Part shown: positions 34,869-43,877 of the stretch, piece after piece
How the letters are laid out: each line of letters starts with the position of its first letter
How positions within the stretch are numbered: position 1 is the first letter of the stretch
Assembly: GCA_035495815.1 (NCBI GenBank)
Contig: DATJFH010000191.1
Coordinates: 1-43,957, forward strand
Length of the DNA: 43,957 bases
Direction: 5' to 3'
DNA from: DATJFH01 sp035495815
GTDB taxonomy: Bacteria > Acidobacteriota > Terriglobia > Bryobacterales > Bryobacteraceae
Program-made: the position numbers and the translations under genes
The notes under the pieces: model-generated
Told to the model about the DNA's origin: nothing
Seen by the model: only the letters and a program-made list of their open reading frames with translations
Databases searched by the model: none

Positions 34869-35897
34869 TCAGTTTAATTGCCCCAGCGCCCACAGCGCGT
34901 GCTCGGCCACAATCGGATCGGCCGAAGCGGCCAGGTTTTCGAGCGGTCGCCGGAAGTTTTCCGCGCGCGCATTGCCCATCGCAATGGCCACGTTGCGAAG
35001 GAACCCCGAATATCGGGACCGCCGGATGGGACTCGAGCGGAACATCTCGCGAAATTCCTCCTCTGTCAGCTCAGCCAGTTCCTCCAGCGGCGGAGCAAAG
35101 TGTCCGGCGGCGAAGCCCGGTTCGGAAGAAACAGGACTTCGCCCGTTCCACGGGCACACATCCTGACAGATGTCGCAGCCGAACACATGGTTTCCGATTT
35201 CCTGCCGCCGCGCGTTTGGAACGGCTTGCCGGGACTCGATCGTGAAATAAGAGATACAGAGCCGGGAGTCAAGTGTGTAGGAATCGCCGTCCGGCAGCAG
35301 GGCCCCGGTGGGACAGGCGTCCACGCATCGCGTGCACGTGCCGCAGCGGTCGGACGGCGGCGAATCGGGCTCCAGGTCGAGTGAAGTGAGCAACTCGCCA
35401 AGGAAGAACCAGGAACCCATGGGCTGGTTGATCAGACAGGTATTCCGCCCAATCCAGCCGAGTCCGGCCAGACGGGCGTAGGCGCGCTCGAGCAGAGGCG
35501 CGGTATCCACGCAGATCTTGTATTCGAAGGGCTCCGTTTCGAGCAGGCGGTCCGCGACCTGTTGCAGACCGCGGCGAAGAATGCCGTGATAGTCCTCGCC
35601 CCAGGCATAGCGCGAGATCCAGGCGAGCTCGGACTCACGATACTTCGTGGAGTACGGCTGGGGCCCGTTGTAAAGTTTTCCGACGCACAGGATCGAGCGC
35701 GCCGAGGGCAGCAGATGACGCGGATCGTCGCGGACGCCGGCGCGCCGGTCGGTGAGGTAGTTCATTTCCCCGGCGAAGCCCTGCGCGACCCAGCGGTGGT
35801 AGGATTCGGCGTCGGATACCGGCAGAGCGCGCGCGATCCCGGCCAGCTCGAATTCGCATTCGCGGGCCAGCGCTTTGACCGTGAGAGCGTCCACCAT
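34869..35897 (-). CDS. queG: epoxyqueuosine reductase
   Basis: The 342-residue cobalamin- and iron-sulfur-dependent enzyme carries out the last step of queuosine synthesis on tRNA. Clear marks are the CVDTAPLLERAYARLAGLGW block (from residue 129, with Asp131 the likely proton donor), GRNTCLI, the cluster motif C-G-T-C-T-R-C-V-D-A-C-P (185-196), and the second set C-D-I-C-Q-D-V-C-P-W (241-250). A HEAT-like helical C-terminus follows (RRSRYSGFLRNVAIAMGNAR). Cobalamin dependence is known for the family. The start is at 35897 (MVDALTVKALA). Confidence 0.96.
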   Translation of the reverse strand: MVDALTVKALARECEFELAGIARALPVSDAESYHRWVAQGFAGEMNYLTDRRAGVRDDPRHLLPSARSILCVGKLYNGPQPYSTKYRESELAWISRYAWGEDYHGILRRGLQQVADRLLETEPFEYKICVDTAPLLERAYARLAGLGWIGRNTCLINQPMGSWFFLGELLTSLDLEPDSPPSDRCGTCTRCVDACPTGALLPDGDSYTLDSRLCISYFTIESRQAVPNARRQEIGNHVFGCDICQDVCPWNGRSPVSSEPGFAAGHFAPPLEELAELTEEEFREMFRSSPIRRSRYSGFLRNVAIAMGNARAENFRRPLENLAASADPIVAEHALWALGQLN

Positions 35898-35997
35898 TTC
35901 AGTGTAAGGCGATGTGCGTGAAGGTGGATCCGCCCGGGTCCAGGTACTGAAAACTCGACGGAAAATTACAGTGCAGCGGATTCCTTATGGATCGAGG

Positions 35998-36870
35998 CTA
36001 TTGACGCAGGCTGACGTGGTCCGCGGTCGGGAAATCGGCGGGCATCTTCTGGGTCACCTTCCCTGTCGCCGCCCATTCGGTTCCCCGCTGCAGCGTGACG
36101 ATGAACCCGACGCATTTCATGGCCTCCACGCCGTGCCCGAGCATGGTGTGGAAGACTCGCCCCTTGCCGTATTGCAGGGCCAGCAGCATGGGCTCGTGCT
36201 CGCCCGATCCGCCGGTTTCCGGATCGGAGAAAGCGGTCGCCAGCACGGTCATGTTCTCGCCCGGCCCGCGCATGCGGTCGTAGAGCTCGTCCTGCGCGTG
36301 CATCCAGATCTGCGGCAAGCCCTTGGTAATGGGGTGGCTGGAATCCCGGATGATGACCTTGAATTCGTGCTGCTTGCCGTGATGGCCGCCCGGCCCCGGC
36401 GAGGAATCCTTTACGAATCGGCCTTCCCTGAACCTTATGTAGGCGCCGCTCTTCTCATTGCGTCCCATCCAGCCGCCCAGTCCGATCATCTGGTTATACG
36501 CCGGCCAGTTCGGGAAGGCGTTGTTGGCCGCGTGAAACGAAACGAATCCACCGCCGTTGGCGACGAAGTTTTCGAAAGCCCGGCGGGTCTCTTCCGGCCA
36601 CTGGCCGCCTTTCGGGAAGTCGTTGTAGTTCGAGATCACTACTTTATAAAGAGAAAAATCCGGCTTGAACGTGCTCATGTCGGCGCCCGCGGGAGGCGTC
36701 GTGGCTACGTCGACCCGGAACTTGCCCGTGCTCTCCAGGTCCTTCTTCAAGACCGGAGTGGTCTCCTGCCACTTGTGGTTGTTCTGACCGTCGATGATCA
36801 GCGCCTTGATGGGGGACGCGGCGTGCAGCCATGGCGCCACGAGCAGACAGAGGGCAGCATAAGACTTCAT
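35998..36870 (-). CDS. secreted ThuA-domain protein
   Basis: The 290-residue protein has a signal peptide (1-17, ending LHAA) and a ThuA-like, glutamine-amidotransferase-type fold: IKALIIDGQNNHKWQETTPVL, YKVVISNYNDFPKGGQWPE, the FVANGGGFVSFHAANNAFPNW elbow region, and HPITKGLPQIWMHAQDELYDRM followed by GKGRVFHTMLGH. ThuA is linked to trehalose catabolism in rhizobia, but exported ThuA-domain proteins in Acidobacteriota and Planctomycetes are of unknown function. It stands alone between queG and the divergent VIT gene. Confidence 0.88.
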   Translation of the reverse strand: MKSYAALCLLVAPWLHAASPIKALIIDGQNNHKWQETTPVLKKDLESTGKFRVDVATTPPAGADMSTFKPDFSLYKVVISNYNDFPKGGQWPEETRRAFENFVANGGGFVSFHAANNAFPNWPAYNQMIGLGGWMGRNEKSGAYIRFREGRFVKDSSPGPGGHHGKQHEFKVIIRDSSHPITKGLPQIWMHAQDELYDRMRGPGENMTVLATAFSDPETGGSGEHEPMLLALQYGKGRVFHTMLGHGVEAMKCVGFIVTLQRGTEWAATGKVTQKMPADFPTADHVSLRQ

Positions 36871-37005
36871 GGAGCGCAGTCTAGCACGCGCCAGCGGTCA
36901 CCTGTAAGCGATCGGTCCCGGCCGGACCCGGCGCCGCCCCTATGACGACGTGCGAAATCCTGGCGGGTACAGTTACCTCGTGATGTTACATTGGTCCATA
37001 CGGCT

Positions 37006-37704
37006 ATGCCGCTTACCTCACATATCGAACGCCATTTCGAAGCGACAGCCACCGTGCGCGACATCGTGATCGGCATGGCGGACGGTCTCACGGTGCCGTT
37101 CGCGCTGGCCGCCGGGCTGTCCGGAACGGTGGACGCCTCGACCATCGTGGTCGTGGCGGGCCTGGCCGAGATCGCCGCTGGATCGATCGCCATGGGTCTC
37201 GGTGGGTACCTGGCGGCGCGGACCGATCTCGAACACTACATCTCCGAGCTCAAGCGCGAATGGCGCGAGACCAAGGACATGCCGGAAGAGGAAGCGGATG
37301 AAGTCGCCGGCATGTTCCGCAAGTTCGAGATGCGGGAGCCGGAGATCGCCCCGGTCGTGGACGCCATCCGCGCCGACCGTAAGCGCTGGGTGGATTTCAT
37401 GATGCGCTTCGAACTGGGCCTGGAGCGCCCGGACCCGAAGCGGGCGCGCCGCAGCGCCGCCACCATCGCCGGATCGTACATTGCCGGGGGCTTCATTCCG
37501 CTGCTCCCCTACATGCTGGTTCATAACGTATCGACGGCCCTGTCTCTTTCGGTGGGAGTGACGCTGATCGCTCTGTTCGTGTTCGGTTACGTCAAAGGGC
37601 ACTTCACCGGGCTGCCGCCGATGCGCGGCGCTGTGCAGACCACGCTCATCGGCGGGCTGGCGGCCGGCGCCGCATTCAGCATCGCCAAGCTGATCGGGCA
37701 CTGA
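37006..37704 (+). CDS. VIT1/CCC1-family transporter
   Basis: The 232-residue membrane protein matches the vacuolar iron transporter/CCC1 family: RDIVIGMADGLTVPFALAAGL at the N-terminus, GSIAMGLGGYLAARTDLEHY, a charged cytoplasmic segment (ELKREWRETKDMPEEEADEV) with Glu-rich helices that could bind metal, and three C-terminal helices. Members move Fe2+ or Mn2+ out of the cytoplasm. I chose ATG 37006 (MPLTSHIERHF); the TTG at 36991 is also in frame. Acetate kinase follows 6 bp later. Confidence 0.88.
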   Translation: MPLTSHIERHFEATATVRDIVIGMADGLTVPFALAAGLSGTVDASTIVVVAGLAEIAAGSIAMGLGGYLAARTDLEHYISELKREWRETKDMPEEEADEVAGMFRKFEMREPEIAPVVDAIRADRKRWVDFMMRFELGLERPDPKRARRSAATIAGSYIAGGFIPLLPYMLVHNVSTALSLSVGVTLIALFVFGYVKGHFTGLPPMRGAVQTTLIGGLAAGAAFSIAKLIGH

Positions 37705-37710
37705 GGCGGC

Positions 37711-38850
37711 GTGATCCTGTCCATCAATCGAGGCTCTTCGAGTATCAAGTTCGCCGTCTACCCGGTCAGCCTGGAGCGGCCTGCTTTGCGCGGGAAACTG
37801 GAGCGCATCGGGCTCCCCGACGGCTCGTTCAAGGCCTGGGACGGAGACGGCGCGGTCCTGATGGACGGCCGTCCCCCGTTGAAGGATCACGAAGCGGCGC
37901 TGAAGACGCTGCTCGACTGGCTGCACGGCAGGAACCTGAATTTGCGCGTAGCCGGTCATCGGGTGGTGCACGGCGGGCCCCGCTACGACAGCCCTCGCCC
38001 CGTCACACCTGAGCTGGTGGCGGCTCTAAAGGCCCTGATCCCGCTCGCGCCGGAGCACCTTCCCCAGGAGATCGAAGCGATCGAGGCGATCACGCGCCTG
38101 AATCCCGGCCTGCCTCAGGTGGCCTGCTTCGACACCGCCTTTCACCGCAGCATGCCCCGCGTAGCCCAGCTTTACGGGCTGCCCCGGGAACTGGCTTACG
38201 AAGGCATTCTGCGCTACGGTTTTCATGGACTCTCCTACGAATACATTGCCGGTCAGGCGCCCCGGGGACGGGTGGTGGCCGCTCATCTCGGTAACGGCGC
38301 CAGTCTGGCCGCCATCCGCGACGGAGTCAGCGTCGACACCTCCATGGGGTTCACGCCGACCGGCGGGATCACGATGGGGACACGGTCCGGCGATGTGGAT
38401 CCCACCGTCGTCCTCTATCTGATACGAGAGAAGAAGGTGCCCGCCGCGCTCGTGGGGTCCATGGTCAACGAGCACGCCGGGCTGCTGGGTCTCTCCGGGC
38501 TGACTCCCGACATGGGGGATCTGCTGGCGCGGGAGAAGACCAACCCGGCGGCGGCGGAAGCGGTCGCCGTCTTCTGTTACCAGGCCCGGAAATATGTCGG
38601 CGCTTACGCCGCCGTCATGGACGGGCTGGACACGCTGGTTTTCGCCGGCGGAATCGGAGAGAATGCGGCCGCGGTGCGGGAGCGGATCTGCGCCGGACTC
38701 GGCCACCTCGGGGTGCGGCTCGACCCGGCGGCCAATGCTTCCCACGCGGATGTGATCTCCTCCCCGGATTCACCGGTCCGGGTGCGGATCATTCGGACGA
38801 ATGAAGAGTGGGTCATCGCACGCCAGGCCAAGGGCGTGATCGGGCTTTGA
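37711..38850 (+). CDS. ackA: acetate kinase
   Basis: The 379-residue enzyme of the ASKHA fold interconverts acetate + ATP and acetyl phosphate + ADP. It begins ILSINRGSSSIKFAVYP, the N-x-GSSS-K phosphate-binding motif, and carries AGHRVVHGGPRY, CFDTAFHRSMP, RYGFHGLSYEYIA, AAHLGNGASLAAIRDG, the TPTGGITMGTRSGDVDP block and LVFAGGIGENAAAVRERIC, all standard for AckA. The start is GTG 37711. No phosphate acetyltransferase is present in the window. The short distance to the VIT gene suggests cotranscription. Confidence 0.95.
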   Translation: MILSINRGSSSIKFAVYPVSLERPALRGKLERIGLPDGSFKAWDGDGAVLMDGRPPLKDHEAALKTLLDWLHGRNLNLRVAGHRVVHGGPRYDSPRPVTPELVAALKALIPLAPEHLPQEIEAIEAITRLNPGLPQVACFDTAFHRSMPRVAQLYGLPRELAYEGILRYGFHGLSYEYIAGQAPRGRVVAAHLGNGASLAAIRDGVSVDTSMGFTPTGGITMGTRSGDVDPTVVLYLIREKKVPAALVGSMVNEHAGLLGLSGLTPDMGDLLAREKTNPAAAEAVAVFCYQARKYVGAYAAVMDGLDTLVFAGGIGENAAAVRERICAGLGHLGVRLDPAANASHADVISSPDSPVRVRIIRTNEEWVIARQAKGVIGL

Positions 38851-38882
38851 AAATGAGATAGCTTGGTCGGGGAGGACAGCGT

Positions 38883-39575
38883 ATGCCCAAGACTCTGCTT
38901 GCGCTCGGCGCGCACTATGACGACTGCGTATTCGGCGTCCCCGGCGTAATGCTGCAGGCGGTCCGGAAGAACTGGCGGGTGGTCATCGGCTCGCTCATCG
39001 GCGACTACCGGAACTGGCCGCCGATCAAGGGCCGGCATGAAAAGCTGCTCGCCGGATCGCGCGATCTGGCTCACCATTACGGCGCGGAGATTCGCTTCCT
39101 GAACTTCGAGTCGCACCTGTTTGACGTGACCTCGGAGAATAAGAAAGCGGTCTCCGAACTGGTGATCGACGTCAAGCCGGATGTGGCGCTCCTGCTCTGG
39201 CCCCAGGACCATCACGACGATCACCGGGTCGCGTCGCAATTGTGTGAGATCGCGCTGCGGAACGCCGGACAGATTCTGGGAAAGCCCGGCTACACGCCGC
39301 CGCGCGCGATGTACTACTACGATAACGGGCCGCGCCACACCATCGGCTTCGAGCCGGACACCTTCGTGGACGTGACGCCGGAATGGCCGGGGGCCATGGA
39401 GTGGCTCGGCAAGCTCATGGCGCTGGTGGCGGACAAGCCCTACGACGCCGGACGCAAAGAGGCTTCCCAGGAAATGAAGGAGTCGATTGCCGGCTACCGC
39501 GGCAAGACCTGCGGCGCGCGGTATTCGGAAGCCTTGAGGGGGTATCAAAAGCGGCCAGTCGATATTTTGGCGTAG
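38883..39575 (+). CDS. PIG-L/LmbE-family deacetylase
   Basis: The 230-residue zinc hydrolase starts with the metal motif A-H-Y-D-D (residues 10-14, the Pro of the usual AHPDD is Tyr) and has the downstream H-x-x-H-type site in LLWPQDHHDDHRVAS. Family enzymes remove N-acetyl groups from sugar conjugates, including the BshB step of bacillithiol synthesis. bshC is about 0.5 kb downstream, so a bacillithiol role is possible, but the sequence is divergent from the BshB proteins I know and this is uncertain. It has a strong Shine-Dalgarno (GGGGAGG) before ATG 38883. Confidence 0.83.
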   Translation: MPKTLLALGAHYDDCVFGVPGVMLQAVRKNWRVVIGSLIGDYRNWPPIKGRHEKLLAGSRDLAHHYGAEIRFLNFESHLFDVTSENKKAVSELVIDVKPDVALLLWPQDHHDDHRVASQLCEIALRNAGQILGKPGYTPPRAMYYYDNGPRHTIGFEPDTFVDVTPEWPGAMEWLGKLMALVADKPYDAGRKEASQEMKESIAGYRGKTCGARYSEALRGYQKRPVDILA

Positions 39576-39622
39576 CTCGACCTCGCGCCGAAAACCATTT
39601 AGTGTGGAGCAAGGTTACTGAA

Positions 39623-40054
39623 ATGAGCGCTCGATCGCCTGCTACCGTTCGCGTCACGCGCCGCTTTCGGGCGTCGCCGGAGAGAGTCTTCGATGCCTGG
39701 CTCGATCCCGGGTCAGCCGGCAAGTGGCTCTTTGCAACGCCCGCCGGCCGCATGGTCCGGGCTGAAATCGACGCCCGCGTGGGCGGGATCTTTCATTTCA
39801 CGGACCGCCGCGAAGGCGAGGACGTCGATCACACGGGAGAGTATCTCGAGATCGAGCGCCCGCGGCGGCTGGTTTTCACGTTCTCCGTGCCGAAGTACTC
39901 CGAGCAGGTTACCCGTGTCACCATCGGGATCGCGCCCCTCGAAACCGGCTGCGAACTCACGCTGACGCACGAGAACGTGCTTCCCGATTACGCCGGCCGG
40001 ACCGAAGCCGGCTGGACCGGCATCCTCGACGGGCTGGCCGCGCGAATCGAATAG
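39623..40054 (+). CDS. SRPBCC/AHSA1-domain protein
   Basis: The 143-residue protein is a typical activator-of-Hsp90-like START-fold domain: VRVTRRFRASPERVFDAWLD at the start, KWLFATPAGRMVRAEIDARVGG, YLEIERPRRLVFTFSV and a C-terminal helix with GWTGILDGLAARI. These small proteins bind hydrophobic ligands; some are encoded next to ArsR-type repressors, but none is here. I chose ATG 39623 (MSARSPATV); the frame opens further back inside the PIG-L gene, which is not coding in that frame. Confidence 0.88.
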   Translation: MSARSPATVRVTRRFRASPERVFDAWLDPGSAGKWLFATPAGRMVRAEIDARVGGIFHFTDRREGEDVDHTGEYLEIERPRRLVFTFSVPKYSEQVTRVTIGIAPLETGCELTLTHENVLPDYAGRTEAGWTGILDGLAARIE

Positions 40055-40090
40055 ACTCCGCCCGCCCGTGCGCCACCGGATGTGCGCTGC

Positions 40091-41677
40091 CTAGATCGTA
40101 AGGAGACGGTGATCGGGGCAATCCAGCTGGATATTGTCGTAGATGCGGTCCACCAGGTCGACACCGTGCCTGGCCAGGAACGGCACGATGGAATACAGGC
40201 GCTCCTGCAGGTGCTTGTGCGGATAGATCAGGTGGCAGAGCCAGGCGGCGTCCCGCGACGCTCTCTCGTCGCGCCGCAGCGTCTCGCGGCGGATTTTGTG
40301 TTCCATCCGGCCGATCTGATGCTCGATTTTCCGGCGGCTGTTCCCCATGGCGTCGGCAAGCGTGGGATCGAAGCCCGCCAGCGCGGCCGTGAGCCGCTCG
40401 ATCGCGGCGTCGGTGGAGGTCCTGGCTTCTGTCATGACGCGCGCCAGCGCCGGCGAAATCAATGTCGACGCGATCTGCTCCTTGACGTGCTCTTCCCCGG
40501 AAAAAAAGTCCTGCATGTGGAGCCGGTAGCGCTTCATGAGCTTCGCGGCGCGCGAATCGAAGATCGTGAACCCACTGCGTGGCGCCGCCACCGGCATGCG
40601 TCCAAGCACACGATCGTAAATCACGGCGGACTGCGCCAGGTAAGCCAGCTCGGCCGGTCCGCCGATATAGGCTACCGTGGGGAGGATCGTATCCTGGGCC
40701 ACGGGGCGCAGCAGCGCGTTGGGCGAAAGATGGTCCGCCAGCCCGATCAGTTCCGCCGTGGAAAAGCGGCGGCCCCCGGCCATGTATTCCGCGCCCTTCC
40801 TCTTCAGCGCAAGGCGCCGGCCGCCTTCGAGCAGGAACACCAAAGAGGTCTGATCCTCCACGTGAACCTGCGCATGATAACCGGCCGCCAGCAGTTCCCG
40901 GTTCCGCTCGAGCAGGGCGTCCGTCAACTCCGGAGCCATTTCCAGCGCCGTCCGGATCGTTGGCACGGCCAGCTCCCGTATGGCCGGCAACATCGGGTCC
41001 ACCTGCAGCAGCCCGTAGGAAGGCAGCAGTTCTTTGAGGAGATTTCCAAACGCCGGGCCGAAGGCGGCGCCGCCCGTGTACGTGCGCTCCACCATGTCCG
41101 CCAGCTCTTGCCCGAACGGGAACCCCTGCAGCGAACGGCGAAGCGCGTCCACGGGATACGATTCCACCGCTACGCCGCCGACGGGACGCCCTTCGATAGT
41201 CGCAGGATCATGACCGGTGACCGACAGCTCCACCGGCTGCAGCGCCGGGTCGAAGGTCCAGAACCGGTTCACCTCCGCGAAATCATGATCCTCGGTCGCC
41301 AGCCAGAAAATAGGGACCGCTTCAATGCCGCGCGAAGTCAGCTCCCGGGCGAGTTTGACGGCGGTAAGGGCCTTGTAAACGGTGTAAGCCGGACCGGAGA
41401 AAAGTCCTACCTGCTGGCCGGTGACCACCGCGACCGTCCCCGGCCGCGCCAGACGCTCCAGCGATTCGCTTTCACCGTTCTGAATCCGTAAAGCCTGCAC
41501 GAGGGCGGCCCTGCGGTCGTCCGGAAACCGAACCTGCGCAGCAGCCGCGCGATAGGATTCACGATCGAATGGAGAGTGCCCGTAAAACCGCCGGACCCGG
41601 TCGAAATGATACACGAAGTCCGTGAACAGTCCGGTCGCCCCCGGCAGTTCGGTATGCCGTATGCAAGTACACTCCAT
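40091..41677 (-). CDS. bshC: bacillithiol biosynthesis cysteine-adding enzyme
   Basis: The 528-residue protein adds L-cysteine to glucosaminyl-malate, the last step in making the thiol bacillithiol. Family marks include FVYHFDRVRRFYGHSPFD, the VVTGQQVGLFSGPAYTVYKA nucleotide-site block, VPIFWLATEDHDFAEVNRFW, the ILPTVAYIGGPAELAYLAQ core and the C-terminal coiled-coil region with LRRDERASRDAAWLCHLIYPHKH. I chose ATG 41677 (MECTCIRHT); the open frame reaches 41845 but overlaps hemW. The length matches the usual 530-540 residues. bshA was not found in the window. Confidence 0.92.
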   Translation of the reverse strand: MECTCIRHTELPGATGLFTDFVYHFDRVRRFYGHSPFDRESYRAAAAQVRFPDDRRAALVQALRIQNGESESLERLARPGTVAVVTGQQVGLFSGPAYTVYKALTAVKLARELTSRGIEAVPIFWLATEDHDFAEVNRFWTFDPALQPVELSVTGHDPATIEGRPVGGVAVESYPVDALRRSLQGFPFGQELADMVERTYTGGAAFGPAFGNLLKELLPSYGLLQVDPMLPAIRELAVPTIRTALEMAPELTDALLERNRELLAAGYHAQVHVEDQTSLVFLLEGGRRLALKRKGAEYMAGGRRFSTAELIGLADHLSPNALLRPVAQDTILPTVAYIGGPAELAYLAQSAVIYDRVLGRMPVAAPRSGFTIFDSRAAKLMKRYRLHMQDFFSGEEHVKEQIASTLISPALARVMTEARTSTDAAIERLTAALAGFDPTLADAMGNSRRKIEHQIGRMEHKIRRETLRRDERASRDAAWLCHLIYPHKHLQERLYSIVPFLARHGVDLVDRIYDNIQLDCPDHRLLTI

Positions 41678-41693
41678 GCAACTCTCTGAGGTT

Positions 41694-41706
41694 AGCACGC
41701 CGTGCT
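41694..41706. promoter_or_regulatory. 13-bp palindrome in the divergent bshC/hemW region
   Basis: AGCACG and CGTGCT are exact inverted arms around a single C at 41700. The site lies 17 bp before the bshC start and 13 bp before the hemW ATG, within a gap of about 40 bp. That position suits an operator controlling both genes, but no regulator is known from the sequence. Confidence 0.35.
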
Positions 41707-41718
41707 CCCGGTCGCGCC

Positions 41719-42816
41719 ATGTATCATGGATCAAGAGTGCCAGGTGTTTACATCTCCTTCCCGTTCTGCGCGCAGAAGTGCACGTACTGTAACTTCGCCT
41801 CGGGTGTCTTTCCGCGCTCTTTAGAAGATGATTATGGGAAGGCATTAGTTGCGGAAATCGAAGCGCATCCCTTCGAGTGGCGTCCGGAGACCGTTTATCT
41901 CGGCGGGGGGACTCCCAGTTCGATGGATCTGGATGCGTTGCGGGCGGTGTTGAAGGTAATCCCTGGACGCCCCTGGAAGGAAGCGACGCTCGAAGCCTCG
42001 CCCGGCACGGTTACGATGGAACGGGCCCGCGCCTGGGCGGCGGCCGGCATCGACCGCGTGAGCCTGGGCGTGCAGTCCTTCGTGCAGCCGGAGATTGCGG
42101 CGACCGGGCGCAAGCACACCGCGGAAACGGTCCTGGCAGACCTCGAAACGCTGCGTCAGGCCGGCATCGTGAACTACAACATCGACCTGATCGCGGGATT
42201 GGCCGGCCAGACCATGGCAAGTTGGGGCGAATCGCTGGACTGGACCGCGCGCCTCAGTCCGCCGCACGTCTCCGTCTACATGCTGGAGGTGGACGAAGAT
42301 AGCCGGCTCGGCCGGGAAATGCTGCTCGGCGGTGTCCGCTACGGCGCCGGCAGGACGCCTTCGGACTCGGAGACCGCCGACATGTACGAAACCGCGGTCG
42401 AGCGGCTCACCGGACTGGGTATTCCCCGCTACGAGATTTCCAACTTCGCGAAGCCGGGATGGGAGTCGGCGCACAACCTGAAGTACTGGCAGCTCGAGCC
42501 GTATGCCGGATTCGGCGCGGATGCGCACTCATTCGATGGCAGGATGCGCCGGCAGAATGTCGAATCGCCGGCCGGCTACGTGGCGCGGAGCTGCCCGCCT
42601 GCCCCCCAAGCAGCCTCCCCGGAGGAGAAATTCTTCGTCGGGCTGCGGCTGTCTCGCGGCGTGCGGTTGAGCGGGGAAGAGCGGCTCCTCTACGAAGCTC
42701 CCATCCGGAGGTTTGTCGGCGCGGGTCTGCTCGAAACCAGCGGCGACAGGTTGCGGCTGACCAGCCGCGGCGTGCTGCTTTCAAACGAAGTATTCCAGGA
42801 GTTCCTCAGCTTATGA
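41719..42816 (+). CDS. hemW: HemW-type radical SAM protein
   Basis: The 365-residue protein contains the radical SAM motif C-A-Q-K-C-T-Y-C (Cys17, 21, 24) after YISFPF. HemW features follow: VYLGGGTPSSMD, RVSLGVQSFVQPEI, NYNIDLIAGLAGQT, the HN-x-x-YW region (SAHNLKYWQLEPYAGFGADAHSF) and a C-terminal domain with EEKFFVGLRLSRGV. HemW binds heme and is thought to be a heme chaperone, not a coproporphyrinogen oxidase. The start may be ATG 41719 or the GTG at 41737. Its stop overlaps the ltaE start (ATGA, 42813-42816). Confidence 0.92.
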   Translation: MYHGSRVPGVYISFPFCAQKCTYCNFASGVFPRSLEDDYGKALVAEIEAHPFEWRPETVYLGGGTPSSMDLDALRAVLKVIPGRPWKEATLEASPGTVTMERARAWAAAGIDRVSLGVQSFVQPEIAATGRKHTAETVLADLETLRQAGIVNYNIDLIAGLAGQTMASWGESLDWTARLSPPHVSVYMLEVDEDSRLGREMLLGGVRYGAGRTPSDSETADMYETAVERLTGLGIPRYEISNFAKPGWESAHNLKYWQLEPYAGFGADAHSFDGRMRRQNVESPAGYVARSCPPAPQAASPEEKFFVGLRLSRGVRLSGEERLLYEAPIRRFVGAGLLETSGDRLRLTSRGVLLSNEVFQEFLSL

Positions 42817-43865
42817 CGATCGATTTTCGCAGTGATACGGTCACGCGGCCCACGCCGGAAATGCGGCGCGCCATGGCGGACGCCGAAGTCGGTGACGACG
42901 TTTACGGGGAGGACCCCACGGTGAATCGTCTCGAGCGCCGCGCCGCCGAGATCCTGGGCAAGGAGGCCGCGCTCTTCGTGCCTACCGGCACTATGGCCAA
43001 CACGATCGGAGTCAAGCTGCACACCGAGCACGGCCAGGAAGTGATCTGCGAAACCCGCTCGCACGTCTTCAACTACGAGTTGGCGATGCTGGCCTGGTTC
43101 TCGGGCTGCGTGGCGCGGCCTGTGTTCGCCGAGGACGGCATCCTGCGCTGGGAGCAGATCCGGAAAGCCATTCGCCCGCTGGGTCCGCATTGGGCGCCGA
43201 CCGGGCTTATCGAAATCGAAAACACCTCCAACATGACCGGGGGCACGGTGTATCCGCTGGAAGTGATTCGCGAAATCAGCGAGGGCGCGAGCGAGCACAA
43301 GCTTTCGATCCACATGGATGGCGCCCGTGTGTTCAACGCCGCCGAATATCTCGGCAAGCCCGTGAAGGACGTAGTCGCGGACGTCGACACAGTTTCCTTC
43401 TGTCTCTCGAAGGCCCTGGGAGCGCCCGTGGGATCCATGATCGCCGGCAGCGGCGAGCTCATGCGCCGCGCGCGACTCTACCGCAAGCGACTCGGCGGCG
43501 GTATGCGGCAGGCCGGCGTACTGGCCGCCGCCGGCCTGATCGCGCTCGAAGAGCATCCTCGCAGGCTCGCGTCCGATCACGCCAATGCGCGGTTCCTGGC
43601 GGAGGCGCTGGCGCGAATTCCCGCGATCAAGGTCGACGCCGCGAAAATTCAGACCAACATCGTTATCTTTGATGTCAGCGGCACGGAGCTGCCGGCGGCC
43701 GAATTCAGCTCCCGCCTCAAAGCGCACGGCGTCCTCATGAACGCCGTCAACGAAACTCACTTGCGCGCGGTGACCCATTACGACGTCAGCCGGGAAGCGG
43801 CGGAAACGGCCGCCCGCGCCATAGCGGAAGTGGCGTCGGGCAGCGTCCGGGCGCAGACCGTCTGA
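42813..43865 (+). CDS. ltaE: low-specificity L-threonine aldolase
   Basis: The 350-residue PLP enzyme cleaves L-threonine to glycine and acetaldehyde. It begins IDFRSDTVTRPTPEMRRAM, followed by VGDDVYGEDPTVNRLE, LFVPTGTMANTIG, the IHMDGARVFNAA strand with Asp169 and the PLP lysine motif LSKALGAPVGS (Lys200). I chose ATG 42813, which overlaps the hemW stop by 4 bp and gives the usual length; the frame also reads back into hemW, but that is a shadow. Confidence 0.95.
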   Translation: MTIDFRSDTVTRPTPEMRRAMADAEVGDDVYGEDPTVNRLERRAAEILGKEAALFVPTGTMANTIGVKLHTEHGQEVICETRSHVFNYELAMLAWFSGCVARPVFAEDGILRWEQIRKAIRPLGPHWAPTGLIEIENTSNMTGGTVYPLEVIREISEGASEHKLSIHMDGARVFNAAEYLGKPVKDVVADVDTVSFCLSKALGAPVGSMIAGSGELMRRARLYRKRLGGGMRQAGVLAAAGLIALEEHPRRLASDHANARFLAEALARIPAIKVDAAKIQTNIVIFDVSGTELPAAEFSSRLKAHGVLMNAVNETHLRAVTHYDVSREAAETAARAIAEVASGSVRAQTV

Positions 43866-43877
43866 CCCGCGGCCACG

